This document shows, in pieces, positions 48,601 to 62,221 of a stretch of DNA of 64,000 nucleotides (positions are counted from its first letter, which is position 1; each line of letters begins with the position of its first letter). The translations under genes and the position numbers were made by a program. The stretch spans positions 16,843,213-16,907,212 of the forward strand of contig NC_092574.1 in the NCBI RefSeq assembly GCF_037975245.1, read 5' to 3'. Origin of the DNA: Apostichopus japonicus. Taxonomy: Eukaryota > Echinodermata > Holothuroidea > Aspidochirotida > Stichopodidae. The notes beneath the pieces are model-generated. The model did not search any database. It saw nothing but the letters and a program-made list of their open reading frames with translations, and was not told the origin of the DNA.

Positions 48601-51600
48601 CTGGCTTTTTCAAGATATATATTCAGCTTTAAAATAAGGTATATACATGGGTTACCCTTTCAAGGCTATAGCTTGATCATGAAATTGGCTCTTTGATGCA
48701 AGCTAAAATGTTGTATAGAAATAGAATCCTGAACTGATAACAGTCTTTGTTAATGATGCTTCACATAATTGTATAAATTAGTATTGTCTTCCTTTGCATT
48801 CACCCATTTCCAAGGGACGCCAAATGATTACATTCGTTATGTATACGATATAATGAGAAAGACATATTTGCCTTTTCATTTTGTGGCCTTCTCTCCGAAA
48901 GCGTTTTTGTATAACCTGGTATCAATTAAACTGTATTAAGTAATGTAAACAATTCAATATGGCAACAAAATTAACCGCTTGCGACAGGAAATTGAACCTC
49001 TGAAGCGTTTCTGTGACACGAAATGTTCCACTCATTTAAAAAAAAAAGTGTGTCACTGTGCACAGAGTCATTTTTAAACGTTTCACATTAGTATACATGG
49101 TGAATGTGTGTTTGCAACATGTATAGCGTTGCATGGAGTGGCATATTCAAGCGAATATGAGACTGCATGGATATAGTGCAACAAAGTCAGGGGCATCGGC
49201 AGGCGGGGGGGGGGGGGGGTAATGAAGTGGCGGGAATGGAGGGAATGAAGAAGGAGACAATTGAGTGGCTTCCTGAATTAGCAACACGTGCTCTTGTGCA
49301 CGTGTACATGTCTATAAAGTTTCAATCTATAGATTTACGAGGTACTATAGAAAATAGTGGTATTCGAACTGTCCCGTCCGCTACCATGTTTTTCACTCAC
49401 TCCCTCTTCAAATGGCTGCAACATAACTCAACCTCTGTCAGAAACTAGCAGCGGCATTAAGAGAGCATTACATATTTAAGTCGTTTAAATTCGTCAACAA
49501 ATTCAACTTTGTCGGCATAATTCAAAATTTGTCATTTTATTGTTTTAACTTTATACAGAATGCTATCATAAATGTGAACTTTCCATCTCGCACGTGATTC
49601 ATCCACTTCTCTATTTATATCGCAAGGTTCTGTTACAGTTTACCAGTAGGCGAGATGGGGTCGAATGGTCGGGGATCGGGGAGGGGTGAAGGTGCTCCTA
49701 GAAAAGTATCGAGACGTGTTATAACATACAGACAGCCCGACCTTTGTCTTCCACACTGTATTGACGTAAGCACAATGACGTTCTTTTGTAGCACCTCAAT
49801 AGAATATAAGCTTTGTGATCTTTTGTGGATATATTTATGTGGTCCATATATAGCTTTATAAGTTCTTCGCCCTCAGTACTATACATTTCTGCATGTCCCT
49901 CTTCCCTGTTGCCGTGTTTGAGATTATCGACGGACCTTGCTGCATGCACGTATCCATCGATACTTACAGAGTGAGGGAGAGAAACAGTGGAGAACAGTGG
50001 TAGGTCTATACTATAGGTCGTATAGGGGAGTGTACTGTATTCGGGACAGAGTGCACGAGCTCACCTGCATGGTTATGGATGAAGCGTGGTCTGTACGATA
50101 AATTGAATGTGACATATGCATGTGGATACCCGCTGTATCGTATTTTACCTCTGGACTCCTCTTATACGATATCAATCCTATACACTCATTGTCGCCATTT
50201 AAACTGAGACCTTGAAACATTCAAGAAACAGAGCCAGTTTTAAACATTTAGTGTATGCATTAGCAATTAGAGCTTATGTATAAACAGTAACATACCGTGA
50301 CTGTGTTGCGGATGATCTAATTTTCATATTCACGGGAGTTCTCCATTTGATATTTGGCCCGTTTCCGCTGATTTTGCTTCTCATTTTTAAGCGCAATAGG
50401 TATAAGCTGACTCAACCCGATCGCGTAAGTAAAAAAATACAACAATAAAATAGTGAGTCGGCTAAAGCCTTGAGAAAGACAAGTGGGTGAACAATGCAAG
50501 TATGATTTCGAGTAAAGGGGATATGTCGGTGGCGGGGGTGGGGGAGATATACGTTCTTGCATGTAAATCGATATATAATTTTGACAAAATATATATAAGG
50601 ATATCACTTATGTCCCCACAAAAAAAAAAAAAACAACTGAAGAAACATCTAACGCTGGGCTATAAAACGTATTAGTGCATGGCTAAATAATACTGACAGA
50701 AATTCACAATTGGATTTATATATTTTTTAGGCTGACAGTTGTTATCGGTGACGTCACAATGTGCCATTACATCATTAAAACTACCATGAAACTAGCTATA
50801 AATATTTAGGCACTAATTAACGATAATTTAACTCTCATCGTGTGTTTGTTTTAGAAGGACTATATAGCATATATTCAGAGGTTAAAAACAACTCAATTAA
50901 GGAAGCCCGTGAAACAATCTGTTGCTGTAATATACACGACAATATTCCCATGCATTAAGATAGCTGTTACGATATAGGATGCTGTGCATGGCATGCAAAA
51001 CTTGGAGTTCTTATATCTTATATTATAATCCTTTGTATAGCAGCTACCCATCCGAGTCCTCTACCCTGGAACTCGAAACCTCACATCTAAACTAATTATT
51101 AAAACAATGACGCCACTGCGGTCACTGGATTTTGACAAGGGGACTGGTCTTCGACCATCTGACCATAGAGATTTTATTTCTCTCTGTTTTCCACAGCCCA
51201 CGATGTCTTCTGATAATTTTATCGACAGAACAACTGTTTTAATAGATCTACCACGCAGGCGCGAAATGAATTTACTTCTTTTTTTACGTCAGAGTATAAA
51301 ATCGGTTTTGTTTACAGTAGGACTATATCATATCGAACGCTCATGATTACTTGGCCATAGAATAATCGTAAATTACTTCTTTGCTTTCCGACGAAGACTT
51401 GTTTTGACGGGACCCAATTATGTTAACGACCAACGAGTTGCAAAATATATCGACAAACGTCGACGCTGATAAATGCAAAATAATTTACGAGCGTTTAATT
51501 CTGATCATAATACCAATAACGGTAAACAGTGCAGTTACCCTTGAAACTGCCAATGTCAAAAATACAATAAATAAAAGAAAAGGAGGGACGATATTGGAAC

Positions 51601-54600
51601 AATAAGACAGAAAATATAAACTTAAAGGTTACCCCCCCCCCACCCCACGCCCCTGAAGAAGACAATGGAATAATTACATGTGAAAACAAAAGTATTCAGC
51701 ACCTGGTAGATACGAATGTTCAATATTGTTATATTTTTTTAACGTTTTTAGCCCTTCATCGCTATAGCAGATGCATCCTAGTGGGCGTTCTGTGACGTCA
51801 TAATGGCAAAGCCGTGTGCCTTAGCTATATGTGATTCATTGGAAATTTGCTTACGGTTGAGAAATGTATATATATGTATATACTTTTCATGAAAAGATTT
51901 CATAAAAAATGCAACATATATATAGCAATATATACTCCATAATATAAATATTTATCGGGTAATACTTATAAGCATCATAAAGAAAAGTAGATCCATGTTT
52001 TGCAATCATTACCACTATGATGTCACTCATTTTGAAGCTACTGGAATATAGTCAGCATTCTGTGAGATGGCATTGTATTTTGATGGTTTCATTGATATGA
52101 TTAAAATGAACTATTCGTTTGTTAATAGATTATTTGTGCATTATTTATCAAAAAAAGTAAATATTTCCCTGCTAAATTACTCACCATGACCTATTTGTCA
52201 AAGAAGTACCGTATAACAAGAAAGGGGGAAAAAGTGTCATAACGTATGACGGAAATAATTTGACACAAGATGTTGCCAAATGCATTCACAAAAATATTAC
52301 CAAACTTTGAATTCATATCTCTACCACTTATAAGTAACTATCGGAGAATGTGGTTTTGATCAAAAGGTGCAGAAAATGTCCAAATTGTTCGTAAAAAGAT
52401 ATCAACTTCGGCAGCCCACGGAATATTCCTTTAACTTGTCAATTTGATCAGATGGTATCTGTATACTCGAGCAGGATATGGTTCATTATGTGTCAACAAA
52501 CCATCGCCCGGCATCAGACTATAAGGGAGTGAGCGATGAGACTATTCTAGTCTTCGTTGTGAGTCAGAGATCACAACTATAGATTAGTACCTCGCCAATC
52601 AAAACACACAAAAAGGATGTCGAGGCAAAACAATATGTGAAAACTAAGGCAAAAATTAATGTTTCAAAATTCGTTAATGTAAATTATTATCAATTTACAT
52701 TTAAGAGCTAAGCTTTCTTTTTGACTTTTTCATTAGAAAATTCTTACACATTCCATTTCAGATAGTTTGGTCATTATTTAAGAAATAATCATTTACTAAC
52801 TGTAGTGTACAATAATATATAAAGGAGCCTGACATGTTCGCTGAAAGAAAATGTAAAATTGTATAAAAAATATATCCAGACAAAAAAAAATCGTTTAGAA
52901 TTAATAAGCTTTCGTTTTTGGGTCAACCTTGGCACTCAAGTATCTCGTCCTTCCCCCCTTTCAACCTCCCTCACTCGGTCCAACACATCCAATGCCATGG
53001 GCCACATATAAAAACAAGAAGGGTTAGATTACTATATTTACTTTGCGTAGACTTCATCCTGAAGAAAGCATGATCATGAAATTATACCACAAATTAAAAA
53101 TAATCGAGTGGGAAATCATGTGCAAAAAGAAGAAAAAGGAATAGAAACGATGGAAGAGAAATTGTTCTCTTTTGTTATCAAACATATACTTTATTTTATA
53201 TTTTACAGTTGCAGCAAATGTAATAATATATTATTATTAGTAATTAAATAAATTTGTAAGTCTGTTTATAATTATATAAATACAGAGAATTGCTAGTTCG
53301 TACAACTCCCTGATAGGCCTACATTTGACTTCTTCAGAAAGCATACGGGTATCCGCGAGCCAACAGCGTATGTGCGTATGTTTGAAATATTAGCCTATAT
53401 CACCAGTATATGACCAGTCTTGTATCACGAAACTCAGCTCACATAGTTGGTATAACTTTTTCACATGTCCATGCTACCGCGACACAAACGATAGAAACGA
53501 CTGATAGTAAAAGTCTACGTACATGATTTGCGAAAATCCCCACAACGAAAAAGCAGCAAACCGATATTTGACTAATCCCGGTAAGAAGTCTTACTTAAAC
53601 TCACATTGCTACGATATGGCGCATAATATATTTAAATATCACGAAAGGTTTATTTTCGGTCATTGGTACTGTTTTTAGCTGTATTAAAGTGGAATTAATC
53701 ACGTTTTTGCTTGCTTGGTGATGGAGCCTCTCGTAACCTCACACGCTAATGTATTGGAACAGTGTAGCCTAATGTTACCAAGCACAATAAGCTATATATA
53801 TTCTTACTTTAGTAGGCTATAGGCTACTATAGACTAGTATAGTATTACTATTTGACTAGGGTTAGTACTACTACTAGTTTACAGAACTAGACCTAAACTA
53901 GGTACTGCATGACCAGCAGTGTAATACTAACTTTGCTACTGCATCTGCTCGTTGAAAATGGCCTTTGCTATGTGCAAAAATGGCATCTTGAGCCTTCCTT
54001 TTGCCTGCGTAGTTAAAGGAGCCAGGCTATAGGCCTAGGCCTACTCAATAATTACTAGGCATAGCCAAGTAGTTCTACTACTACTAGCCTAGCCCAAATT
54101 TGTGATCAACAAAATTTGTAAACAGAATCAGTGTAACTTTTTTAGCAAGATGAAGTGGTAGCCCGACAACATCTTTTAAGACTACGATGCTGTAAAACTT
54201 AAGATTTTGACAACAGTATATGCAAGAACATGCCATAAAACAAAGATAAGCAATGATAAAACAAAGCTAGCCTAGTACATATGATTGCTTGCAACTATTA
54301 AGTTGCTTGGTTGTGTTTAAAACTACATTGTGATAACATTATGATAATCTTCTGACTTACCATAACTTATAAGCCTAACTCTATGGATTATCAAGTTCAA
54401 GGCACAATAGTCGCAACTCTGATAATTATGTGCATTGACAGTGCATGCTAGAGGAAAATAGTATTGGATGAGGTTTCAATTGTCATTAATATACTCCTAC
54501 TGTAACTTATTAGTCAAACATCATGTCAGCCATGCATTCACAGCATATATGATGGTAATTTACCAAAGTAACAAACATTTGTCCATTTACACAAAAAAGC

Positions 54601-54989
54601 AGATACATAATGTACATACAAAATCGTACGGTCTTAGCATTGCGTAAACTTCAGTAATCAGTATGTACTGTATTGAATTATTATTAACTATCTGTGGATA
54701 TATAATAGTAATAATATAAGAGGTTGTGTCATATGTATACAAAAAGAAAATTCAGTTGAAGTGTATGTAGATTTGTTAAGACTATGAAAACTTACATATC
54801 CACATTTCATTGGAGCTACCAGCAAAGGAAAACAACAATAACCACATCAAAATACAAGGTTATCACATTCGGATCTCTCAGAACAATTCATGCAATTCCC
54901 TCCCCGGAGTTAATGTTCTTCTTTCTTTAATTAAATCTGCTTTTGTTGTTGTTGGGCAATACATAAATGTCACTGTTGGTTTATTGCAG

Positions 54990-55075
54990 ATTCAGTCATA
55001 TTCAGTCATGGACAATCAAGAAGTTCTCCTGAACAAAGATAAACATTATGGTGTTCCTGACTTGTTAACATCAGG
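54990..55075 (+). CDS. Unrecognised gene, first identified coding exon
   Basis: Plus-strand exon with acceptor TTTATTGCAG|ATTC and a very good donor CAGG|GTAAGTG. From the Met at 55,008 it encodes MDNQEVLLNKDKHYGVPDLL and TSG, ending in phase 2. The frame is open upstream to the acceptor, so the Met may be the true start (with 18 nt of 5' UTR in this exon) or the exon may be internal. It joins in phase to the exon at 60,898 (G-LSDRATYP). I do not recognise the protein. The evidence is splice signals, phase and the protein-like sequence. Confidence 0.5.
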
Positions 55076-56574
55076 GTAAGTGCATCAATCACCAAATAAT
55101 TGGTTGCATGTGTTTACTTCTTGTGACTCTTCTGTTGTGTTGCCAATTTTTATGCAGCTGGGTTTACTTTTCTATGTCTTTCATATTGCATAAGATATCA
55201 AATAATTCCACAGAGTAACAATATTTTCTGATATCACTAAAGTGGAAGGAAGGAGAAGGAATAGAGAAGAGTGCTTTTGAGCTTTTTGTGTTAAATCTAT
55301 ATGTTTAGCTGTTAAAAATACTGTAGGTGGGTCTCAGATGTAGGATTGAGGGCTCAGTGCTAAAATGTTACCAGAAAATAGGTTAGGTAGAAGAGGAAAG
55401 TGCATAATAGACTGGAGACAGGTAAGTATTGTGGCTCATAAATTCCCAAACCTGTAGAGAACATCTGAGTAGCAAATAGCATAGTGTTCATTATTTGCTA
55501 GAGACAACTTTTATACTATATTCTATATTCTATATTGTTATGAATGATATTCTTCTGGCTTGATAGTTTGATATTTTGAGGCCGGAAAAATTGAGGCTAT
55601 CTACTGGCTAAATGCCAGTGGGGTTTGCAAATTGTTAGCGTTTACATTTTCTCTGCCGGTACAAAATGAATGATGCTTTTGTATTAATAACAATGGAAGT
55701 GCAAGTTGGAATTTGATTTTCTACAGTAGATACCTTGGCTATATTTAGCAAGTGGCTAACATTGTGAAATGCTAGGCCTGATTTTTATCAGTTAAACTAG
55801 CAGGTAATAAAAATGTGCATTTTAAGAGCAATTTTATGCAGAAAGAGAAACAAAAATGGTGTATCGAAATAAAGAAAGGTATACAAACTCTTGTCGATTT
55901 TTGTCTTCTATTTAATAATCACACAGTATTTCACTGTTCAAATGTAATGTGTACAGCAGACACGTAGTGTTAGTACAAAGTCCCGAGTCGTTTGCACAAA
56001 TCTGTGTAAAATGCCCCGAGTGGGTATAAGCACACAGCCCACACTACAATATGAGTACATGAAATTTGCTTTCTCTGAGTACAAAATATGAGTAAAATTT
56101 CCTGAGTTTGAGAATACAAAAAAGGTACTCGAGTAAGAATATGGACAAGAGTACCCCAAGATGTCTGGTGTACAGTTAGAGTTACTTCAATACCTAAGGT
56201 GCAAAATCCTCTTTATCAATGGGTCCATATTAGCTTATACAGTATGTTAGGTTTTTTTTTTTTTTAATGTTTTTTTTACTATGTAATAGAGCCTTTGATC
56301 ATGTTTTATGGAATTGTTTTTAGTTTATAAATACGTTTTATGATTGTTATTATTATTAGGCATACATATATCATATGTCATAGTGCTTATATCTAACAAT
56401 GATTCACACTTTGTTAGTCTTTGTTCACACTTTGCTTCACCGTGTATTATTTGAAACAAATACAAACAAATAATTTCTTACAGTCTAATATTGTTTGTTC
56501 AGAGGTTGCCACCTGCTCAGTAAGTAGTGCTAAACAACACAGCCAATGTGTACAGTTTACTTCAAATTCTATGC

Positions 56575-56770
56575 CCAATTTACCCAACTGATTTACAAGG
56601 AATGTAGGGGCATGAACCTGTATGGAAGTGTGTCCTGGGCCCAAGGCGGTGGTTCTTCTTGGTCTGATTGTTCTGTACCCCCCAGTTGACAATGGAGGAG
56701 GGGGTCACACCCCATCCCCATGGCCACCTCTTTGCACTCTCCACTAGTTGATGCCATATATATCTGTTGC
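56575..56770. repeat. Dispersed repeat, member 1
   Basis: Shares CCCAACTGATTTA, GGCATGAACCT.TAT.GAAG, CCTGGGCCCAA and ACTGACAATGGAGG-like blocks (here GTTGACAATGGAGG), in order, with 60,360-60,575. Type of element unknown. Confidence 0.6.
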
Positions 56771-58116
56771 AATAGTGACACTACTTTGATTTTCTTGATC
56801 GGCATTTGAGAGCACATTCTCTCATTCTTCTATGAAATTTTGATCAATACTTTTGCGTAATTAGATGAGATTTATTCAAAATTTTCCCCGCAGACTGTGA
56901 CGATGGATATTATAAGCAAATTTCTTTCATCTTTCTTTTGTCTCTTCCTTTTGTTTTTGGCTTTTCCAAGACATTGTGCACAGTAGTTTTTGTCAGGAGG
57001 AAGAGGTGAATTGTTCTTTTGGCATGCACGATTTGTCACCTGACCTGAGATACAATGCTGTACAGCATAATAATGTGACTTTTGACTCAGGTTCAATAAT
57101 CATGCTAAGAAACAGACACAAGTTCACACAACGTTGTCAGTATTGCACAGGAATAATATACAGCATTTCAATGACAGAAAGGATGTGACAATTAGTCAAA
57201 AATCACTTAAAGGGCTCTATTTCCTAATTTTCTCACACAACCAAAAGCAAAACTCCACGAAGTGAAACAAAAACAAACGTCAGTGTTGTTTGTTACAGCA
57301 TATCATAAGAGTGTTTAAAAAACTACCAGTCATTGAAAAGTAAGGATCAAATCCTTAAATCCTGCTTTAAACGGAAGCTCTTGCGATTATTTGGAACGTA
57401 CAGTAACCTGGGGTGAGTGTTACTCATCAGTGCCTTGAATTTAACACTGTCCGTGTAGTACCCGGGTTGATTTCAATCCGTCCTTGTCAGAATGACGGGC
57501 GAATGGTGTGCAATCATCATCGATCTTTCTCCTGGGAGTATCATTCTTTAATTGGGACTTGTTCAGTGCTCCCAACTTGTTCCTAGACATTGCATGTAAA
57601 TAACAGCTGTAGGTGGATCAAGCAAGTTCTATAGATGAACTCTATCTGAGAGAATGTGAATATGTGAGCAGGATTGAATTCCACCATTATGCTCTCTTGT
57701 CATCTGAATTGTCTCTAGGAGTAATACCCTTCAATCCCAACTGCTGTGGGAGATTTCCCAAAGGATCACCCGGTTTTAGTCTTTTTTAAGACTTTTTTCA
57801 GACGTGAATTGATGTAGTGTGCTGGAAGATTGTCAATATCAGTGTCAGTCGAGTGTAGTGTTGTACATACAAAATTTAATCATGTTGGAAGACATTTGGA
57901 GCAAACTTATATCATTCATTGGCCTAGAGGAATAATAATTAACTTTAATTAAAAAAAAAAAAATGACACAAACTTCTGATCATATTAGCTATAAATTATA
58001 TGGCAGAAGCTGATTCAAGCTATATAAGCGGGAGGCTGGGGTTTGAATCCTGGTTGGAGGCTGGAAGTTTTTTGACGGTTTTAGATTTTCCAACTCAGTG
58101 CAATTTCAATAATAAA

Positions 58117-58153
58117 TATCTATATATATCTATATATATCTATCTATATATAA

Positions 58154-58211
<58 letters not shown>

Positions 58212-58240
58212 ATATATATATGTGTGTATATATATATGTG

Positions 58241-58308
<68 letters not shown>
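58117..58308. repeat. AT dinucleotide microsatellite
   Basis: About 190 bp of nearly pure (AT)n, interrupted by ATATCT, TGTGTG and a few A/T slips. Both strands stay open through it, but this is not a gene. Confidence 0.97.
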
Positions 58309-58309
<1 letters not shown>

Positions 58310-59096
58310 TTTCAAAGTGGTAACATTCTAGCACTGCTGCCCACATTCTCACATCCACTATCATTCAGGAATTGAAACCTAGACCTGTGTTCTTGTCAGA
58401 AGTTTTCTATCCGCAAACATCTTTTTTTTTAGTGATGACGATGCATTTTAAGTGAACATTTGCAGATGGTTGTTCTTTAATGAGACTAGAGTCAACCCCC
58501 CCCCCCCCCCTTAAGAGTTTGAAACACTTGATGTTGGGACCTGAACCTTGACCTTGTTTACTGATGCTATTCTCCTCCCTGTCCAAAAGCCACCTGTCTC
58601 TTAGGTATCGTGGGAGCGCTCAGCAAATGGTAAATTTTCATTAATTTCTTCCTGGCTACGGAAGACAGTTCTTGTAAGATTGTAGACTTTAGCAGCTTCC
58701 TCCTAAGGGAAATATTTCTTTAGTAATTTCATGAGTACAATTTATATGGATCCACGCAGAAAGTGAGATCAGGGACTTTATGTAGCAAAATGCTATGTGA
58801 GTTCGTTCATATATATTGCTTTGCATAATGCAATGGGAAAGAATTTTTTTCTTGGGGGAAAGAAATTCACAATATCATTTAAGTCGTGATAATATACTTG
58901 ATGCAAACCTTCGGAAAGCTGGTCGATGCCCTGGTCAGCTAGGTAAGAAATGACATTTTGGAAATTGATGGAAAAGTAAAGTAGGTTTATAGCAAGTCTT
59001 GAAACATTTGGTTTCAGCATCACAGATCTAAGTATTTTGCTATCTTCTGCAAATGTTTGACAAGAATTTACTGTATAATTAATTTGCTCTCTTTGT

Positions 59097-59210
59097 AAAA
59101 GCGCCTTGAGCAGTGACTTTTGTCTATACTGATTTGGCGCTATATAAGTCTCATTTATTATTAATATTATTATTATTATTATGATTATTATTATTTTTAT
59201 GATTATATCT
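59097..59210 (+). repeat. SINE-like repeat with (ATT)n tail, fragment
   Basis: AAAGCGCCTTGAGCAGTGAC, then TTTGGCGCTATATAAGT, then (ATT)n is the plus-orientation 3' end of the family seen inverted at 36,647 and 62,222. Confidence 0.7.
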
Positions 59211-60359
59211 GATAATTCTAGTACATTATTTTATCCACACACTCTTTGAATGTATGTAACTTCTTGACGGACATCTAAGGGATTTTGTGCCATTATTCAT
59301 GGCCACTACAATGCCTAGAAATATTGTTACATACAGGTAAAAGAAAAAATGAAATACCAAATTTAAATAATCTTTACATTGTTTATAGTTTGAGTTGAAC
59401 AACGTTCATGCTTTTGCTAACTACCAGTCAGAAATGTTGTCTGTAAAAAATAAGAAAAAGAATCAATATCCTGTAGTGTTTTCATAGATGACATCATAAT
59501 TGGCACATTACCGCTGGTTATTGCTTTTGCAAGTTTGAGTTTGATATATGTTGTAGATATGACCTGCGACCAATGCTACTGGTGCTACCACTGTAGTTGA
59601 GAGAGCCCTGTAAACCTTCTGATTTGAACATACCGTGTTGACATGTTGATCAGTAAATTTAACTGAACTGTTGTCTACACTCATGTGTATTCTCATTGCC
59701 ATAGGCTATACAGTATATAGCAGGAATTTGTTTTATCCGGTATCGCTTTACATAATTAGCAAAATACAAAATGGTCAAGTGGTTATACCAAGTTCTGTAA
59801 AGATGTATAGCAGTTTTCTACACAGGGAACTAAAGTATTCAATGAGTGACCAACTTGAGAGCCTTTGAAAATGCTACACAAAATTTGCACACTAAATTAG
59901 TCCGGGCTGTGTATTGTTTTAGCTCTCTGTTGACCTGAGCGAGGATGCACTTTATCAGAAGTTCCAGATTTCATTGCTAATTTTGTGGTTCTTCAACCCA
60001 CACAGTAAGCAGATGCACCTCACGACCACTCACAGGTCGTATAAAAGTCACACTTCAAACAGCATGTTAAACCTCATTTTACAGATATTGTTATGCAGTT
60101 TTATGTTGTTAGTGTTTGATTAGTAAAACCACAGATTATAGAAACCATCCTTGTTTTGATCCCTCCTACTGTTGGTTCAAAATTGAAAGAATTCATCTCA
60201 ACATTTTTGTTAAAGGAGTTCAGTCTTAAGCTTTACTTTGTATGAAGTTATATATGTTTTGACATTGCCAAAAGAATACAAATTAACGAATGGGTCAGTC
60301 GCATGCACATGATATGAAAGATGGGGGGGGGGGGTGGGTTGATTGTATGTGTCTTAATT

Positions 60360-60575
60360 GTTAATTTTCCCAACTGATTTAGGTAGTGGCATGAACCTTT
60401 ATAGAAGGACATCCCTGGGCCCAAAGGAATGGGTATAAATCTTCCCCTACTGAATATAGAATATCCCCTGTCAACCATTTTTGCTCAACTGACAATGGAG
60501 GTGAGGGGGCCATGGCCCACCAACCGCCCCCCTCTTTGTACCTCCCTTGAACACCCTCCCCCTTTGCACGCGCCT
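60360..60575. repeat. Dispersed repeat, member 2
   Basis: Second member of the family at 56,575. It has the same order of blocks and a C-rich right part (CCGCCCCCCTCTTTG...CCCTCCCCC). Confidence 0.6.
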
Positions 60576-60897
60576 CTGCAATTGGTAGCTTCATCATTTA
60601 TCGAATGTCCAATAATTATACTAAATCTCTGATTCTGTACATGTATATTCAAAGTAGGAAAAATACAAGATACGTTTGCACTGAAGGTGTCGTAAAGTAG
60701 GTCCAGGTTATGGAATTACTGAGGATTGCATTTTTCAGAGATTTCTACATTTATTTGACATCAATACAACAGACTTGTTCCCAAATTCTATAAATGCATC
60801 CAGCCACTTTAAGAGACATCATCATGTCCTTCCTCTAAAATAGAAGCTATCGTTGTAAATAACTCTATTTTAATTTCACACACTGCTATTTTTGTAG

Positions 60898-61018
60898 TCT
60901 TTCAGACCGGGCGACTTATCCGCACCTGTTCCTGTCAAACCACAACAACTTTTTAAGTGCTGTTGATCATTTAGCAGAGGATATAAAAGCTGGAAATGAA
61001 AGATGCAATACCCATGGG
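60898..61018 (+). CDS. Unrecognised gene, exon 2
   Basis: The frame T|CTT TCA GAC CGG... follows the acceptor TTTTTGTAG and continues the previous exon in phase 2. The encoded text runs LSDRATYPHLFLSNHNNFLS, AVDHLAEDIKAGNERCNTHG. It is hydrophilic and looks helical, and its base composition is richer in GC than the intron. The donor is not settled. CATGGG|GTTTCC (phase 0, used here) is weak, and the frame closes 3 codons later. A phase-0 acceptor such as GATGCAG|TCA at 61,146 would then fit the next exon. Confidence 0.5.
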
Positions 61019-61120
61019 GTTTCCTTGTAGTAAAATTTTTATCTCCCCCCCTTCTCCCCCTCATACACACAGTATGAGTTTGAAGTTTGTAAAAAGTTTC
61101 AAAAGTTTTTATCCTTCAAG

Positions 61121-61279
61121 GAAACAACCTGCTGGTTGAGATGCAGTCAAGGGAAGATTCCATCAGGTTGTCTGGAGCTCGAATACTTTTACTACGATTT
61201 TTGACAGTAACAGCTGTTGAATCTGCGTTAAGATTAAATTCATCTTGTATGGGCATGGACATGTTGTGCTGTCAGATAG
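61121..61279 (+). CDS. Unrecognised gene, exon 3
   Basis: Open frame behind TTTTTATCCTTCAAG. It encodes NNLLVEMQSREDSIRLSGAR, ILLLRFLTVTAVESALRLNS, SCMGMDMLCCQI and ends ATAG|GTACTG in phase 1. It is leucine-rich and amphipathic, suggestive of an armadillo/HEAT-like helical repeat protein (inference from composition only). With the acceptor used here the exon needs a phase-1 partner, which does not match exon 2. If the acceptor is instead at 61,146 the phases agree. The right junction matches the exon at 62,791 perfectly. Confidence 0.6.
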
Positions 61280-62221
61280 GTACTGTAGACCTACAACAGA
61301 ATTGTCAGCTGTTTCATTGATATTTTGACTTTTTATTGTATTTCATTGTATTTTCATTCTCACTAGGGAATTAAATATTAAATGTCAGTGAAGGAAAGAG
61401 ATACCTTGGGAAAGAAGACACATGTTGGAAACTGCTAGTATCAAGTTTTCAATTTTTTTTCTTTCTGGTATCATGATTCCATGACATACTGCACAGTAGG
61501 GCATTCGGTATTCTGTCGGTGTCCATTTAATTTAACAAAATGACAAATTGTTAAAACTGTTTATATACTGGAAGGACTGTTCAATGGGTCCAGTTGGATG
61601 TAAAGGTTGTTTTCCTGTCGACCAATTGTTTCTAGCAAAGATGGTAAAAGCTATTAAAATAAAGTGAATTTTGTGATCCACTTTAGATGGATAAAAACTT
61701 CTGAAAGATTTTAAGGCAAAAATCTCTCAATTTCTGACTGTTCAGTGGCATATTGCACAATACCATTTTTACACTCATAACTTTGAGATATTTCTTTTCT
61801 TTCCAAAGTACATAAAGTTTCTCTTTCCTTGAATGACATACCTGGTCTTAAGAAGACCAATCTTAGTGCTACTGTACAATAACCTGTATGTTTTCTGTGG
61901 AGGTCAAAGGTCATTTTAGGTCAACCAAGTTTAGTCAGTTCTCTGAAATCCTTGTAAACACAATAAATACAAACCAAAAGCTTTTGTGAACTTCAGACTT
62001 AATATGTAGGTTCACATAGAACCTGCTGATCACTTTGTATCAACGATGGTCAAAATATCAAAATCTTGTATCCACATTTTACATTAAAAAGTTTTAAATA
62101 TGTGGCAAGGTGCTCACTGAGCATCTTGGTTTTTCTGTTGACAATTCATTGTCAGTATGTGATTTTATTCTAATGGTTGGAAACAAAATCCTGTTTTTAT
62201 TATTTTAATATTTTATTTTTT

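Larger units (their letters stand above)
42751..54989. other. Intergenic region, CpG-rich, no supported host gene
   Basis: About 12 kb without a convincing exon on either strand. It includes a 12-bp tandem repeat and a SINE (43.49-43.82 kb), a tRNA-like fragment (44.38 kb), a hAT-like solo end near 44,000-44,017 (GGATTCGCCCCTG), a 22-bp tandem repeat at 45,558, a 9+3+9 hairpin at 45,996, and poly-G/C tracts at 46,645, 46,809, 49,206 and 51,632. CpG density drops near 53.8 kb, which probably marks the start of the next transcription unit. Confidence 0.45.
55076..60897 (+). other. Intron of the unrecognised plus-strand gene
   Basis: About 5.8 kb, AT-rich and CpG-poor, with no further exon that I can support. 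It holds a long AT microsatellite (58,117-58,308), a poly-C tract (58,498), a SINE-like copy (59,097-59,210) and one member of each of two dispersed repeat pairs (56.58-56.77 and 60.36-60.57 kb). Confidence 0.4.

Noticed and set aside
51107-51346. 79-codon ORF starting MTPLRSLDFDKGTG as a host gene
   Set aside because: Single short frame without splice partners or homologous motif. Chance is sufficient in CpG-rich DNA.
57492-57550. Short frame MTGEWCAIIIDLSPGS as a coding exon
   Set aside because: Stops after about 19 codons with no donor in front of the stop.
58016-58062. tRNA-like B-box GGGTTTGAATCCTGGT as a tRNA or SINE
   Set aside because: Isolated B-box-like word without an A-box or a shared body. 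Too weak to annotate.
58130-58315. Open frame of alternating I and Y
   Set aside because: Translation of the AT microsatellite.
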